Shown: in pieces, positions 1 to 14,626 of the stretch
How positions within the stretch are numbered: the stretch's first letter is position 1
Layout of the letters: each line of letters opens with the position of its first letter
Notes under the pieces: generated by a model
Seen by the model: the letters and a program-made list of their open reading frames with translations, nothing else
Told to the model about the DNA's origin: nothing
The model's database searches: none
Position numbers and translations under genes: made by a program
Origin: an uncultured Gammaproteobacteria bacterium
GTDB taxonomy: Bacteria > Pseudomonadota > Gammaproteobacteria > Enterobacterales > Psychrobiaceae
Reading direction: 5' to 3'
Length of the DNA: 64,000 nt
Assembly: GCA_913060565.1 (NCBI GenBank)
Contig: CAJXRU010000007.1
Span: 1-64,000, forward strand

Positions 1-75
1 GCGGCGTTATTCGTCATTCACTGGGGTAAACCCAGCATCAATCCTCATGCCTTGCTCAAAACCCTTTTAGATTGA
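1..75 (+). CDS. C-terminal end of an unidentified protein (partial)
   Basis: Frame 1 is open from the first base and ends with TGA at 73-75, giving a 24-residue tail (…HWGKPSINPHALLKTLLD). A Rho-independent terminator on the same strand follows 43 bases later, which supports a real gene ending here. The fragment is too short for me to recognise the family, and its 5' part lies outside the window. Confidence 0.5.
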   Translation, partial: AALFVIHWGKPSINPHALLKTLLD

Positions 76-117
76 ACAAAATTTGAACTACAAAGTTCAA
101 CAGACCCTAATTATTTA

Positions 118-140
118 AAGCCGCATTAGCGGTTTTTTTT
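118..140 (+). terminator. Rho-independent terminator of the upstream gene
   Basis: AAGCCGC-ATTA-GCGGTTT forms a 7-bp stem (one G-T pair) with a 4-nt loop and runs into eight T residues. It lies just after the stop of the partial gene at the left edge. Confidence 0.85.
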
Positions 141-320
141 ATGTTTTAATTCTGCATTCAATGCGTTCGTAAGAATTTTTATTAATCATTTAACCCACCT
201 AAGCATCACAAAAACTGATGGTTCATGGAATTTTTATTCAGTTTAATACGACTACTTATTTAAACTATCGTTTAAATAAAATAAAAAAAAGACTTAACAG
301 GCAATTACATATATTTAACA

Positions 321-397
321 TTACGCCAGCGTAAGCCAAATTATGTAATTAAATTACAAAATTTAACTACATTAGACTTTAGTTTACGCTGGCGTAA
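321..397. promoter_or_regulatory. Pair of 14-bp palindromic operators upstream of gltB
   Basis: TTACGCCAGCGTAA (321-334) and TTACGCTGGCGTAA (384-397) are both self-complementary except for the central dinucleotide, and each is the reverse complement of the other. Their centres are 63 bp apart, close to six helical turns, which suggests same-face binding by two dimers, perhaps with looping. They sit about 240 bp upstream of gltB. I do not recognise the regulator. The T-N11-A core would suit a LysR-type protein, but a TetR- or GntR-type protein is equally possible. Confidence 0.55.
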
Positions 398-638
398 AGA
401 CGTACCAAATGATAATTAATATCATTTAACGAATCAATACTACCAATTAAAAACAATAACTTAAGTGTATAAACACGACTTATTATACGTTAGACTTTTC
501 GCAGATTGACTTTGGTAATATTTCACGATAGTTTACAAATCAATTGTAAATTTATTAGCTATCCTCAGCAGTATCCCAAAGACCCCTGCTTGCATAACAT
601 TTGCATAAACAGTTTTAAATTTTGTAGAGATGACAATT

Positions 639-6538
<5,900 letters not shown>

Positions 6539-6577
6539 TACATGCGTTGTAGCCAGTCTACGATAATCTAATTAACT

Positions 6578-6604
6578 AAAGGCTCTGAATAAGAGCCTTT
6601 TTTA
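6578..6604 (+). terminator. Rho-independent terminator of gltBD
   Basis: AAAGGCTCT-GAATA-AGAGCCTTT makes a perfect 9-bp stem with a 5-nt loop followed by a T run, 40 bases after the gltD stop. Confidence 0.92.
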
Positions 6605-6661
6605 TTTTACAACGCCGGCAATTACGTTAAGATCGCTGTTTTTAAAGACATAGAGAACACC

Positions 6662-7375
6662 ATGAAAATTGGAATTATTGGCGCAATGGAGCCAGAAGTA
6701 GCAGTACTTCGCAAACAAATTCAAGGCCTAGAAACACAAACAGTCGCCGGTATTGAGTTTTATACGGGTACTATTAATGATGTTGATGTTGTCGTTTCTA
6801 TGTCTGGTATCGGCAAAGTCGCCGCTGCGGTTTCTAGTACGCTACTTATCGAAAAGTATGCGCCGGATTGTATTATCAACACCGGTAGTGCCGGTGGTTT
6901 CGACCCAGCCCTCAATGTCGGAGACGTTGTTGTCGGCAGCGAAGTTCGTCATCACGACGCCGATTTAACAGTATTTGGCTATGAAATTGGCCAGCTTCCT
7001 AAAATGCCAGCAGCGTTTAAACCACACCCAGCATTAGCGCAAGCAGCTAATGACGCGATGAAAGCATCACAACAGAATGTACAAATTGTTGAAGGGCTTA
7101 TTGCTACTGGCGATACTTTTATGGCTGATCCAACGCGTGTTGAACAAGTACGCGCTAACTTTCCAAGCATGCAAGCGTGTGAAATGGAAGCTGCAGCCAT
7201 CGCGCAAACTTGCCATCTGTTTAATGTGCCCTTTGTTGTGATTCGTTCATTGTCAGACATCGCAGGTAAGCAAAGCGAACTAAGCTTTGACGAATACTTA
7301 GTAACAGCAGCGCAGAACTCTGCTGATATGGTCGTTGCTATGTTGCCGCTATGTAACAAGTCAGATTTAAATTAA
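6662..7375 (+). CDS. mtnN: 5'-methylthioadenosine/S-adenosylhomocysteine nucleosidase
   Basis: Cytoplasmic MTAN (Pfs) that irreversibly removes adenine from methylthioadenosine, S-adenosylhomocysteine and 5'-deoxyadenosine, the by-products of polyamine synthesis, methylation and radical SAM reactions. Seen: N-terminal [10 protein letters not shown] with the conserved catalytic Glu12, the SGIGKVAAA motif, and the C-terminal EMEAAAIAQ and RSLSDIA segments carrying the substrate-binding Glu and catalytic Asp. At 237 residues it has family length. It heads a tight operon with cbiB and a hydrolase. Its presence makes the MTA phosphorylase homologue at 42.4 kb look redundant for ordinary MTA salvage. 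Confidence 0.96.
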   Translation: MKIGIIGAMEPEVAVLRKQIQGLETQTVAGIEFYTGTINDVDVVVSMSGIGKVAAAVSSTLLIEKYAPDCIINTGSAGGFDPALNVGDVVVGSEVRHHDADLTVFGYEIGQLPKMPAAFKPHPALAQAANDAMKASQQNVQIVEGLIATGDTFMADPTRVEQVRANFPSMQACEMEAAAIAQTCHLFNVPFVVIRSLSDIAGKQSELSFDEYLVTAAQNSADMVVAMLPLCNKSDLN

Positions 7376-7392
7376 CCTGACTAGATACGGAT

Positions 7393-8355
7393 ATGGATTT
7401 TCTATCGCAACTATCTGCTAGTAATGTTGAATTGTCAGATTTAACATTACGCCTTCTAGTCGTGTTAATCGTTGTTCTCATTGAACGACGATTTGCGATA
7501 GATGCTTCCTATCATCCCGGCACGTTATGGCGCTTCATCGCGTTAAAGCTTGCTAAAAAAACCGCCAAAAACTCACCAAAACAACAACGCCTCTCTGGCG
7601 CTATTAGCACTGTTATGTTGTTGTTTATTGGAATCGTTATTGTTTACACCATTTTAGTGTTCGCTATCTACCCTTGGTTCTTCGATGCGATATTTTTACT
7701 GCTCGCCATTAATAGTTATTCAATACTGCGTCATTGTAAAAGTATCTACCAAAGCCTTAAGCATAATAAAAAGAACCTTGCTAAAGAGCAGCTGACAAGC
7801 CTTTGTGTTCGCGACACACAATCGTTATCTACAATGGGTATTGTTAAGGCAGCTATTGAAGGCGCAATACAACAGTTTTCATTAAATTATTTAATCCCTA
7901 TCACTCTTTACCTATTAACTGGCTCTATCGGACTAATTATTTACGGTTTGTTAAACGCCCTCGCCCGATATTGGAATCCTAAGCAGAAAGCTTGGCGTCA
8001 CTTTGGTAAGTTTCCACAATATTTAATGGGCTTAATAAGCTTGCCATTTCACTGTTTACAGGCGCTTTTCATCGCATTTTTATTTGGTTTTAAGCACCTA
8101 TCAATCAAGCGAAACTCTTGGCATAGATTCGGTACTGGTGCTCTACTGGCAACAACTGCCAATGCAATGAACCGTGAACTAGGCGGCGCCGTGATGTACG
8201 ATGGTATAAAAATAAGACGGCCCAAATTAGGGACTAGCTATCATCCAGATATTGCCGATTTACCTCATTTGTACCGTTTGTTAAAAAAGTTACGTCAATC
8301 GATTCTCATTGTTGTATTTATTACTTTCATTTTCTCAACACTACTCAGCCTTTAA
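7393..8355 (+). CDS. cbiB: CobD/CbiB-family membrane protein
   Basis: Polytopic inner-membrane protein resembling adenosylcobinamide-phosphate synthase (CobD/CbiB), which attaches the aminopropanol arm of cobalamin. Seen: hydrophobic segments near residues 15-32, 70-105, 165-195 and 215-235, plus the C-terminal ALLATTANAMNRELGG stretch and a final membrane helix. It starts 17 bases after mtnN, an arrangement common in Alteromonadales. No other cobalamin genes are in the window, so a role in full B12 synthesis or only in cobinamide salvage cannot be decided here. The family call is good; the exact function is less sure. Confidence 0.75.
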   Translation: MDFLSQLSASNVELSDLTLRLLVVLIVVLIERRFAIDASYHPGTLWRFIALKLAKKTAKNSPKQQRLSGAISTVMLLFIGIVIVYTILVFAIYPWFFDAIFLLLAINSYSILRHCKSIYQSLKHNKKNLAKEQLTSLCVRDTQSLSTMGIVKAAIEGAIQQFSLNYLIPITLYLLTGSIGLIIYGLLNALARYWNPKQKAWRHFGKFPQYLMGLISLPFHCLQALFIAFLFGFKHLSIKRNSWHRFGTGALLATTANAMNRELGGAVMYDGIKIRRPKLGTSYHPDIADLPHLYRLLKKLRQSILIVVFITFIFSTLLSL

Positions 8356-8370
8356 TTAATAGGAACACCT

Positions 8371-8991
8371 ATGGAATTCATTTTTGACGGCCCAAAAAAC
8401 GGCCCACTATTTCTATTCGCCCACGGCGCAGGTGCTGATGCAGAGTCAGAGTTCATGACAACTATCGCCCAAGGACTCGCCGAAAAAGGCGTGCGTGTCG
8501 CAAGGTTTAATTTCCCCTACATGCAACAACGTTTGATTGACGGAAAACGTCGGCCTCCGAATAGAGCACCGCAACTCGTCGAATTCTATGGCGAGTTAAT
8601 TAAAGAATTAAATCAACCTGTTTACATTGGCGGAAAATCCATGGGAGGACGTATTGCCTCTATGGTCGCCGCCCTAGACGATGAGCAACTAAATAAGCTT
8701 ATTAAAGGCGTTATCTGTTTGGGCTATCCTTTTCACCCTATCGGTAAGCCAGAAAAACTACGAATCGACCATATAAAAGATGTAAAAGCCCCACTTTTCA
8801 TCGCGCAAGGAACACGAGATAAACTAGGAAGTTACGAAGAAGTTAATAATTATGATTTGGATCAAAAAATTGAATTCCTATGGCTGGAAGATGGCGATCA
8901 TGATTTCAAACCGCGTGTTAGAAGTGGGTTAACTCAAAAACAGCTTATTAAAAAAGTTATGCGTTTGTTGTTATTAAGAATAAAAAGATGA
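8371..8991 (+). CDS. Alpha/beta hydrolase of the KANL3/Tex30-like family
   Basis: Small (206 aa) cytoplasmic alpha/beta-fold protein. FLFAHGAGADAESEF near the N-terminus forms the oxyanion-hole region and GGKSMGGRIAS near residue 93 is the nucleophile elbow (G-x-S-x-G with Ser as nucleophile). Late DGDHDFKPR supplies the catalytic His region, and an Asp in the preceding strand (QGTRDKLG) completes the triad. An AGGA Shine-Dalgarno precedes the ATG, and the gene is 15 bases from the cbiB-like gene, so it is the last member of that operon. The substrate is unknown, as for most of the family. Confidence 0.85.
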   Translation: MEFIFDGPKNGPLFLFAHGAGADAESEFMTTIAQGLAEKGVRVARFNFPYMQQRLIDGKRRPPNRAPQLVEFYGELIKELNQPVYIGGKSMGGRIASMVAALDDEQLNKLIKGVICLGYPFHPIGKPEKLRIDHIKDVKAPLFIAQGTRDKLGSYEEVNNYDLDQKIEFLWLEDGDHDFKPRVRSGLTQKQLIKKVMRLLLLRIKR

Positions 8992-9362
8992 GACACGTAG
9001 TAAATTTACGTTAATTCAATAGTTAATTTTTATCGATTTATCATTTCTTACAATCACATTCTATTTGTTGACAGTAAAACCATTTTCTTCTCGCGTTCCC
9101 AATACCTAAAATACATATAAAAAACAATAACTAAACCAAAACAAACCTTTAAATAAAACTATTTCTTATTTTAAAAAGCAATACCAAATAACTAGTTAAT
9201 CTAATTTAACATCTTTTAGTAACATAAATATAATCACTCATCTTGCGTTACAAACTATTTACAAACTATCAAAAAGTGTTATTTTATACGGCGTTCGCTA
9301 AATTGTATCCAATTAAGAGATTCAATTAGAAACAATAATAAACAAAGAGAGAGAGATAGCTA
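8992..9362. other. AT-rich gene-free leader upstream of the TonB-dependent receptor
   Basis: About 370 very AT-rich bases with no open frame worth reporting. A weak sigma-70-like candidate is TTTACA at 9258-9263 followed by TTTTAT/TTATAC at 9282-9289. A purine-rich AGAGAGAGAGA tract directly before the start probably serves as the ribosome binding site. I see no clear terminator for the hydrolase gene. Confidence 0.4.
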
Positions 9363-12293
9363 ATGAATAATATGACTAGCTTCAAACGCACCGTTGCAGC
9401 GGTAGCTGTTACAGCAGCGTTAAGCATTTCATCTACAGCTTTTGCTGGTAATAATGACGGTGTTTTAAAAGGAAACATTGTTGATGTTTCACAAACTCCT
9501 ATCGCTGGCGCGATTGTTACGGCTAAAGATCCAAAAACTGGTTTTTCACGTTCAACGACTGTAAAAGCAGACGGTAGTTACCGTTTTTCTGCATTACCAG
9601 TTGGCAACTATTTAGTGACTATTAGTAAAGACGGTTACAATAATGTTGTTCAAGAAAACATTCGTATCAAACTAGGTGGACAAACTCAATTCAATACTCC
9701 AATGGCTACAGTTGGTTCAAATGTAGAAACTATTGAGATATCTGGCAGTGCGATGGCTACTATTGACACATCGTCTTCAGAGTCAGCACTGAATATTGGT
9801 GCTGTTGAGTTATCTAGACTTCCCGTTGCTCGTGATATTACATCTGTTGCATTACTAGCACCTGGTACAACTCAAGGTGATTCAGCCTTTGGTAACTTGG
9901 CATCATTCGGTGGTTCTTCGGTTGCTGAGAATGCTTACTTTGTAAATGGTCTAAATGTATCAAACTTCCGTAACGGTCTAGGTGGTTCTACTATTCCTTT
10001 CGAATTCTACAAAGAATTCCAAGTTAAAACTGGTGGTTATTCAGCTGAGTTTGGCCGTTCAACTGGTGGTGTAATCAATGCTGTAACTAAGAGTGGTTCG
10101 AACGACTTTGAATATGGCGTTAATATTAATTACCGTCCTGATTCACTTCTTCAAGAACGTGGTACAGAACTTCGTACTGATGGTACAGTTAAATACTACG
10201 GTGATACTGCGACTTACGATAATGTAGATTTAAATCTATATGTTTCAGGTGCGTTAATTGAAGATAAGTTATTTTACTATGTTCTATATAACCCACGCAA
10301 TATCGATTCGTCTTCAACAAATGGTCCTGCTACTCGTTATTTTGAAAGCGAAACTAAAGATGCATTCTGGGGTACTAAAATTGATTGGCATATCACAGAT
10401 AATCACCTACTAGAACTTACTGCATTTTCTGATAAGCGTGAAATCAAACGCCAACAAGCTGATTACGATTATGCAACTAAAAAGCATGCAGAATTAGATC
10501 CACCTTCATATTCAGACCGTGGCGGTAAGAATATCTCTGTAAAATACACTGGCTATATTACAGATGATTTCACAATCTCTGCTCTTTGGGGTAAAAACGA
10601 GGCTGATTTAACGGACCGTAGTGAGTTCGATGCGACTTGTCCACGAATTTGGGATCGTCGTGGTGACAAAAATGATTGGCGTCCACTTGGTTGTGCTGTT
10701 AACTCAACAGTATCTATTGGTGATGACACTCGTGAAGCTCTACGTATCGATGGTGAATGGTCACTTGGCGATCACGTATTACGTTTTGGTTATGATAACG
10801 AAACAAATACTTCGAACGATCTAACTATGCGTTCTGGTGGTGATTACTATCAGCTATTAGATAGTAAAGTTGGAGATTATTTATCGGCTATCGACTATAC
10901 CTTTACAGAAGAGTTTGAATACGCATACCAAAGTTACTACACAAGTGGTGGTGAGTTTGATACGTTATCAACGGCATTTTATATTGAAGATACGTGGACA
11001 ATTACAGACGACATTACAGCAGTCATCGGTGTTCGTTCTGAATCATTTAATAACAAAAACAGTGCTGGTGAGTCATTCGTTAAGATTGACAATCAAATTG
11101 CTCCTCGTTTAGGTATTTCATGGGATATCAACGGTGACGGTGAATCAAAAGTTTTCGCTAACTTTGGTCGCTACCACTTACCAGTTGCAGCTAACACAAA
11201 CATTCGTATGGCTGGTGCAGAAGAGTTTTACCGTGCTTATTACAAGCTTGAAGGCGTTATGGATGACCAATTCCAACGTCCGATCTTAGGTGAGCAATTA
11301 GGTCGTAATACATATTCAGATGGCACGGTTCCAGATGTACGTGAAGTACTTGATACTAGCATCAAGCCAATGTATCAAGATGAATTGATCATTGGTTACC
11401 AATCAATGATTAATGACTCTTGGTCTTACGGTGTTAAGTTCACTCATCGTGACCTAAAAAGTATCATTGATGATGTTACATTTGCTAAAGCTGTTCGCGC
11501 AAATGGATGGGATGAAGGCCATATCGGTAACTATGTGCTGACTAATCCTGGTACAGACATTACTACATACTATGATACAGACGGTGATGGTTCATTAGAG
11601 CAAGTTAAGATTGCTGCAGAACTAATGGGTTACCCAGAACCTTCGCGTAAATATAACGCTCTTGACTTCAACATCCGTCGTGATTGGGATGATGTATGGT
11701 CAATAGACGCAACGTACACTTGGGCTCAATCTTACGGTAATGCTGAAGGTTATGTTAAGTCTGATAACGGTCAAGATGATGCTGGTCTAACTACTGACTG
11801 GGATTTCCCTTACCTAATGGATGGTGCATATGGCTTCCTACCAAACGATCGTCGCCATACGTTTAAAGTTTACGGTACCTACGCTATTACTGAAAACTTG
11901 AAAGCAGGCTTTAACTTATTAGTTCAATCTGGTCGTCCAATTAGTGCATTCGGTGATTCATTACCTGAAGACTACGATGTAAACGATAAATATAGCTACG
12001 GTTCTACGTACTATGTTAAAGATGCTGATGGTGAAGTAACTAAAGTTAATCGTGGTGCTATGGGTCGTACTCCATGGACAACCGACCTTAGCTTAAATAT
12101 CAAATACAATGTTGAAATCGCTGGCGCAGATGTAGAGCTAGGTGCAACTGTTTACAATGTATTCGGTGCTCAAGGTGTATTAGCTGTTGATGAATACACT
12201 CGTGACGGTGCAGAAGCTAACAAAGAGTTCTTACGTCCGACTGTTTACCAGTCGCCACGTTATGCACAGCTAAGTGCTTCGTTCCGCTTTTAA
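9363..12293 (+). CDS. Oar-like TonB-dependent outer membrane receptor with carboxypeptidase-regulatory-like N-terminal domain
   Basis: Outer-membrane beta-barrel transporter of 976 residues. Seen: a signal peptide (about residues 1-29, ending SSTAFA-G), then a CarboxypepD_reg-like beta-sandwich domain (about 30-110: GNIVDVSQTPIAGA, KADGSYRFSALPVGNY), a plug domain (about 130-250, FEFYKEFQVKTGGYSAEFGRSTGG) and a long barrel ending in the C-terminal aromatic signature ASFRF. This layout fits Oar-type receptors, which in marine gammaproteobacteria take up peptides or other large substrates; the substrate here cannot be read from sequence. The gene is monocistronic, with its own strong terminator. 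Its codon use is markedly uniform, suggesting high expression. Confidence 0.92.
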   Translation: MNNMTSFKRTVAAVAVTAALSISSTAFAGNNDGVLKGNIVDVSQTPIAGAIVTAKDPKTGFSRSTTVKADGSYRFSALPVGNYLVTISKDGYNNVVQENIRIKLGGQTQFNTPMATVGSNVETIEISGSAMATIDTSSSESALNIGAVELSRLPVARDITSVALLAPGTTQGDSAFGNLASFGGSSVAENAYFVNGLNVSNFRNGLGGSTIPFEFYKEFQVKTGGYSAEFGRSTGGVINAVTKSGSNDFEYGVNINYRPDSLLQERGTELRTDGTVKYYGDTATYDNVDLNLYVSGALIEDKLFYYVLYNPRNIDSSSTNGPATRYFESETKDAFWGTKIDWHITDNHLLELTAFSDKREIKRQQADYDYATKKHAELDPPSYSDRGGKNISVKYTGYITDDFTISALWGKNEADLTDRSEFDATCPRIWDRRGDKNDWRPLGCAVNSTVSIGDDTREALRIDGEWSLGDHVLRFGYDNETNTSNDLTMRSGGDYYQLLDSKVGDYLSAIDYTFTEEFEYAYQSYYTSGGEFDTLSTAFYIEDTWTITDDITAVIGVRSESFNNKNSAGESFVKIDNQIAPRLGISWDINGDGESKVFANFGRYHLPVAANTNIRMAGAEEFYRAYYKLEGVMDDQFQRPILGEQLGRNTYSDGTVPDVREVLDTSIKPMYQDELIIGYQSMINDSWSYGVKFTHRDLKSIIDDVTFAKAVRANGWDEGHIGNYVLTNPGTDITTYYDTDGDGSLEQVKIAAELMGYPEPSRKYNALDFNIRRDWDDVWSIDATYTWAQSYGNAEGYVKSDNGQDDAGLTTDWDFPYLMDGAYGFLPNDRRHTFKVYGTYAITENLKAGFNLLVQSGRPISAFGDSLPEDYDVNDKYSYGSTYYVKDADGEVTKVNRGAMGRTPWTTDLSLNIKYNVEIAGADVELGATVYNVFGAQGVLAVDEYTRDGAEANKEFLRPTVYQSPRYAQLSASFRF

Positions 12294-12315
12294 TTTTTAG
12301 GGCTTAATGAAGAAT

Positions 12316-12350
12316 AAAAGCGTACACAGGTAAGTGTACGCTTTTTTTTT
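12316..12350 (+). terminator. Rho-independent terminator of the TonB-dependent receptor gene
   Basis: AAAAGCGTACAC-AGGTAA-GTGTACGCTTTT forms a perfect 12-bp stem followed by a long T run. It is one of the strongest terminators in the window. Confidence 0.95.
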
Positions 12351-12458
12351 AGTTACATATAAAGTTACAATTGTTAAATAGATTCTTCGTATTAAACCCA
12401 TTATATTTAACAATACTAAAACATTTATATTTAAAATATTTTCAACAAGGATATATTT

Positions 12459-12962
12459 ATGAAAATTTTGAACACAGCCATTGTTTCTTTGGCAATTTTA
12501 TTTTCGTTTTCCGTAAGTGCCGCTGACGTAAAAGTTGACTGGGTAAAACCAGAGCAATATAAAGACATCGATGCTGGTGGAGAGGGTAAAAGCAATTTCA
12601 AGAAAAAGTTATTTAAAAACTTAGAAAGCGTTTTTGCCAAAGGCGCCAAAGATCTACCGAACGATTATCAACTAGAAGTCTCTATGCTGGACGTTGACCT
12701 TGCAGGTCACGTTGATCATTCAGCTGGTGTGATGGCAAGACGTATAATCACTGATAGTGATTTCCCACGTATTATTTTTTACATGATACTACGTGATGAT
12801 AAAGGAAATATTGTTTTTCAAGGCAAGCAAAATCTGCGCGAAAAGAAAATGAAACATAACAGTTTCCGTATGAAAGGAAGCCAAAGCGAATTCTTTATGG
12901 AGAAAGATCTTATTGAAAAGTGGTTCGAGGTTGCATTAGTTCCAGCGGTTGCAAAAGCCTAA
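12459..12962 (+). CDS. DUF3016 domain-containing exported protein
   Basis: 167-residue protein with a clear signal peptide (MKILNTAIVSLAILFSFSVSA, cleavage near residue 21) and a mature part matching the DUF3016 family: V-x-W-x-x-P-x-x-Y-x-D-I near the mature N-terminus and a hydrophobic beta-strand-rich body. The function of the family is unknown. The gene has its own ribosome binding site (AAGGA) and faces prpF, from which it is separated by a large inverted repeat. It is probably periplasmic. Confidence 0.85.
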   Translation: MKILNTAIVSLAILFSFSVSAADVKVDWVKPEQYKDIDAGGEGKSNFKKKLFKNLESVFAKGAKDLPNDYQLEVSMLDVDLAGHVDHSAGVMARRIITDSDFPRIIFYMILRDDKGNIVFQGKQNLREKKMKHNSFRMKGSQSEFFMEKDLIEKWFEVALVPAVAKA

Positions 12963-12973
12963 GAAACCAATTT

Positions 12974-13021
12974 GGTCATCTTCTAGCTAATATACGATTA
13001 AAATAATTAGCTAGAATGACC
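12974..13021. terminator. Inverted repeat between convergent genes (bidirectional terminator-like)
   Basis: GGTCAT-c-TTCTAGCTAAT and ATTAGCTAGAA-TGACC pair over 16 or more bases around a 14-nt AT-rich loop. It lies between the convergent DUF3016 gene and prpF and probably insulates both. It lacks a long T run, so the terminator role is inferred. Confidence 0.6.
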
Positions 13022-13031
13022 ATTCTTATAA

Positions 13032-14204
13032 CTATAAACTAGGAATTCTCACCCAACCTTCCATCAAAATACGAGCGCTACGGCTCATAATCGCTTTATC
13101 AACCTGCCACACCCCATCGACATGACTAGCTCTCGCGCCAACGCTCAAGGTGCCAGACGGATGGCCGAAACAAACAGATTCACGTTCACCGCCACCAGCA
13201 GCTAGATTCACTAGTGTGCCGGGAATCGCAGCAGATGTACCAATAGCCACAGCAGCAGTGCCCATCATTGCGTGATGGAGTTTACCCATTGAGAGTGCAC
13301 GTACGTTTAAATCGATAGCACCTTGCGCAATAGCCTTCCCACTTGATGATACGTAATCCATTGATTCACCAACAAAAGCCACTTTAGGTGTATGCTGACG
13401 CGCGGCGGCTTCTGAGATATCACTGATGAGGCCCATTTTTACAGCACCATAGGCACGGATTGTTTCAAACTTCGTTAAGGCTGTCTCATCGCTATTAATG
13501 GCTTCTTGTAGCTCACAACCTGTATAGCCGATTTCATTAGCATTCAAGAAGATGGTTGGGATTCCTGCGTTAATCATTGTAGCCTTGAACGTACCGATTC
13601 CCGGAACGTCTAAATCATCAACTAAATTTCCCGTTGGGAACATGGCACCGTCACCATCACTAGGATCAACAAACTCGACTGGTACTTCCGCCGCTGGGAA
13701 AGTCACGCCATCGAGCTCAAAATCACCGGTTTCTTGCACTTCACCGTTAGTAATAGGTACACGCGCTATAATGGTTTTCTTGATATTTGCCTGCCAAATA
13801 CGTATAACGCAAACGCCATTGTCAGGAACACGATCAGCGTCAACTAGACCTGAATAAATAGCGAATGAACCAACAGCTGCCGTTAAGTTTCCGCAGTTAC
13901 CGCTCCAGTCGACAAAAGCACGATCGATAGCCACTTGCCCGAATAGGTAATCAACATCGTGCTCTGGCACTGACGCTTTGGACAGAATGACTGTCTTGCT
14001 AGTACTAGATGTCGCCCCGCCCATACCATCAGTTTGCTTGCCATAAGGATCTGGACTACCAATTACCCGCAGCAACATAGCATCACGAGCTTCACCTGCA
14101 ACTTGAGCCGCTTGAGGTAGGTCAGTTAAGTTGAAAAAGACCCCTTTCGAGGTACCGCCACGCATATAAGTAGCGGGTATTTTAATTTGTGGTTTAAAAG
14201 TCAT
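13032..14204 (-). CDS. prpF: 2-methylaconitate cis-trans isomerase
   Basis: PrpF isomerises the 2-methylaconitate released by AcnD so that the product can be hydrated to 2-methylisocitrate; AcnD and PrpF together replace PrpD. Two-domain diaminopimelate-epimerase-like fold. Seen: N-terminal MRGGTSKGVFF, the conserved SGNCGNLTAAVG segment containing a key Cys, and the late GGGERESVCFGHPSG motif with the second Cys. At 390 residues it has typical length. AAGG precedes the ATG. It is the last gene of the leftward methylcitrate operon, separated from acnD by about 420 bases of repeat-like sequence. Confidence 0.95.
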   Translation of the reverse strand: MTFKPQIKIPATYMRGGTSKGVFFNLTDLPQAAQVAGEARDAMLLRVIGSPDPYGKQTDGMGGATSSTSKTVILSKASVPEHDVDYLFGQVAIDRAFVDWSGNCGNLTAAVGSFAIYSGLVDADRVPDNGVCVIRIWQANIKKTIIARVPITNGEVQETGDFELDGVTFPAAEVPVEFVDPSDGDGAMFPTGNLVDDLDVPGIGTFKATMINAGIPTIFLNANEIGYTGCELQEAINSDETALTKFETIRAYGAVKMGLISDISEAAARQHTPKVAFVGESMDYVSSSGKAIAQGAIDLNVRALSMGKLHHAMMGTAAVAIGTSAAIPGTLVNLAAGGGERESVCFGHPSGTLSVGARASHVDGVWQVDKAIMSRSARILMEGWVRIPSL

Positions 14205-14319
14205 AATTGAACCTTGTTTTAATTTCAGCAGCTAACGTTTAAGCCTTGATCTAAAATTATGAATTTTTCAAAGCTTTTTATGTGCAAATTGAAAGCACCT
14301 CTTGAATAAGGATGCGCAT

Positions 14320-14626
14320 ATGCACACCAGTCAATTTTCTTTGCTTCGCACACAAATTAGTCTGGAACTAATTTGAACAGCCGTAGGCTGGCCTGCAAGG
14401 TGAAATACACGGATGTATTTCATAAAGAAAAGTAACCAAAAGAAAGGCGACCCGCCGATTAATTGCTTATCTTTGTCCAAGAGCCTGTCTTAACGAAACC
14501 GATTTTTATCCGCGTCCTGCGGAAAAATCTAAAAAATCATCCCTGATTTTTTCTTCTAACAGACTCTTCGCTAAAGGCAACTAATGGCGGGAGCGATCTT
14601 CGCCTTATCCTTCAGCGATCGCTAAA
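14320..14626. repeat. Hairpin-rich intergenic repeat element between acnD and prpF
   Basis: A run of near-perfect hairpins fills this spacer: CAAATTAGT-CTGGA-ACTAATTTG (14353-14375), TGAAATACA-CGGA-TGTATTTCA (14401-14422), GATTTTT..CCGC/GCGG..AAAAATC (14501-14529) and AAAAAATCA-TCCC-TGATTTTTT (14531-14552). The last two are enclosed by an imperfect outer arm (AAGAGCCTGT near 14479, ACAGACTCTT near 14560). Between hairpins lies a purine-rich tract near 14425-14450. The composition resembles dispersed non-coding repeats of Alteromonadales, but a second copy cannot be shown inside this window. No coding potential is visible. Confidence 0.6.

Larger units (their letters stand above)
76..638. other. 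Gene-free regulatory region upstream of gltB
   Basis: About 560 AT-rich bases without a convincing gene. It holds an inverted repeat TTGAAC-N6-GTTCAA near 84-101, the terminator at 118-140, two matched 14-bp palindromes (321-334 and 384-397), and a direct repeat of TTGCATAA-like octamers near 590-606 shortly before gltB. A leftward reading frame that enters from gltB is an antisense shadow. I cannot place the gltB promoter with confidence. Confidence 0.55.

Noticed and set aside
76-638. Riboswitch in the gltB leader
   Set aside because: The leader is AT-rich and no conserved riboswitch core, such as a glutamine-I motif, could be recognised.
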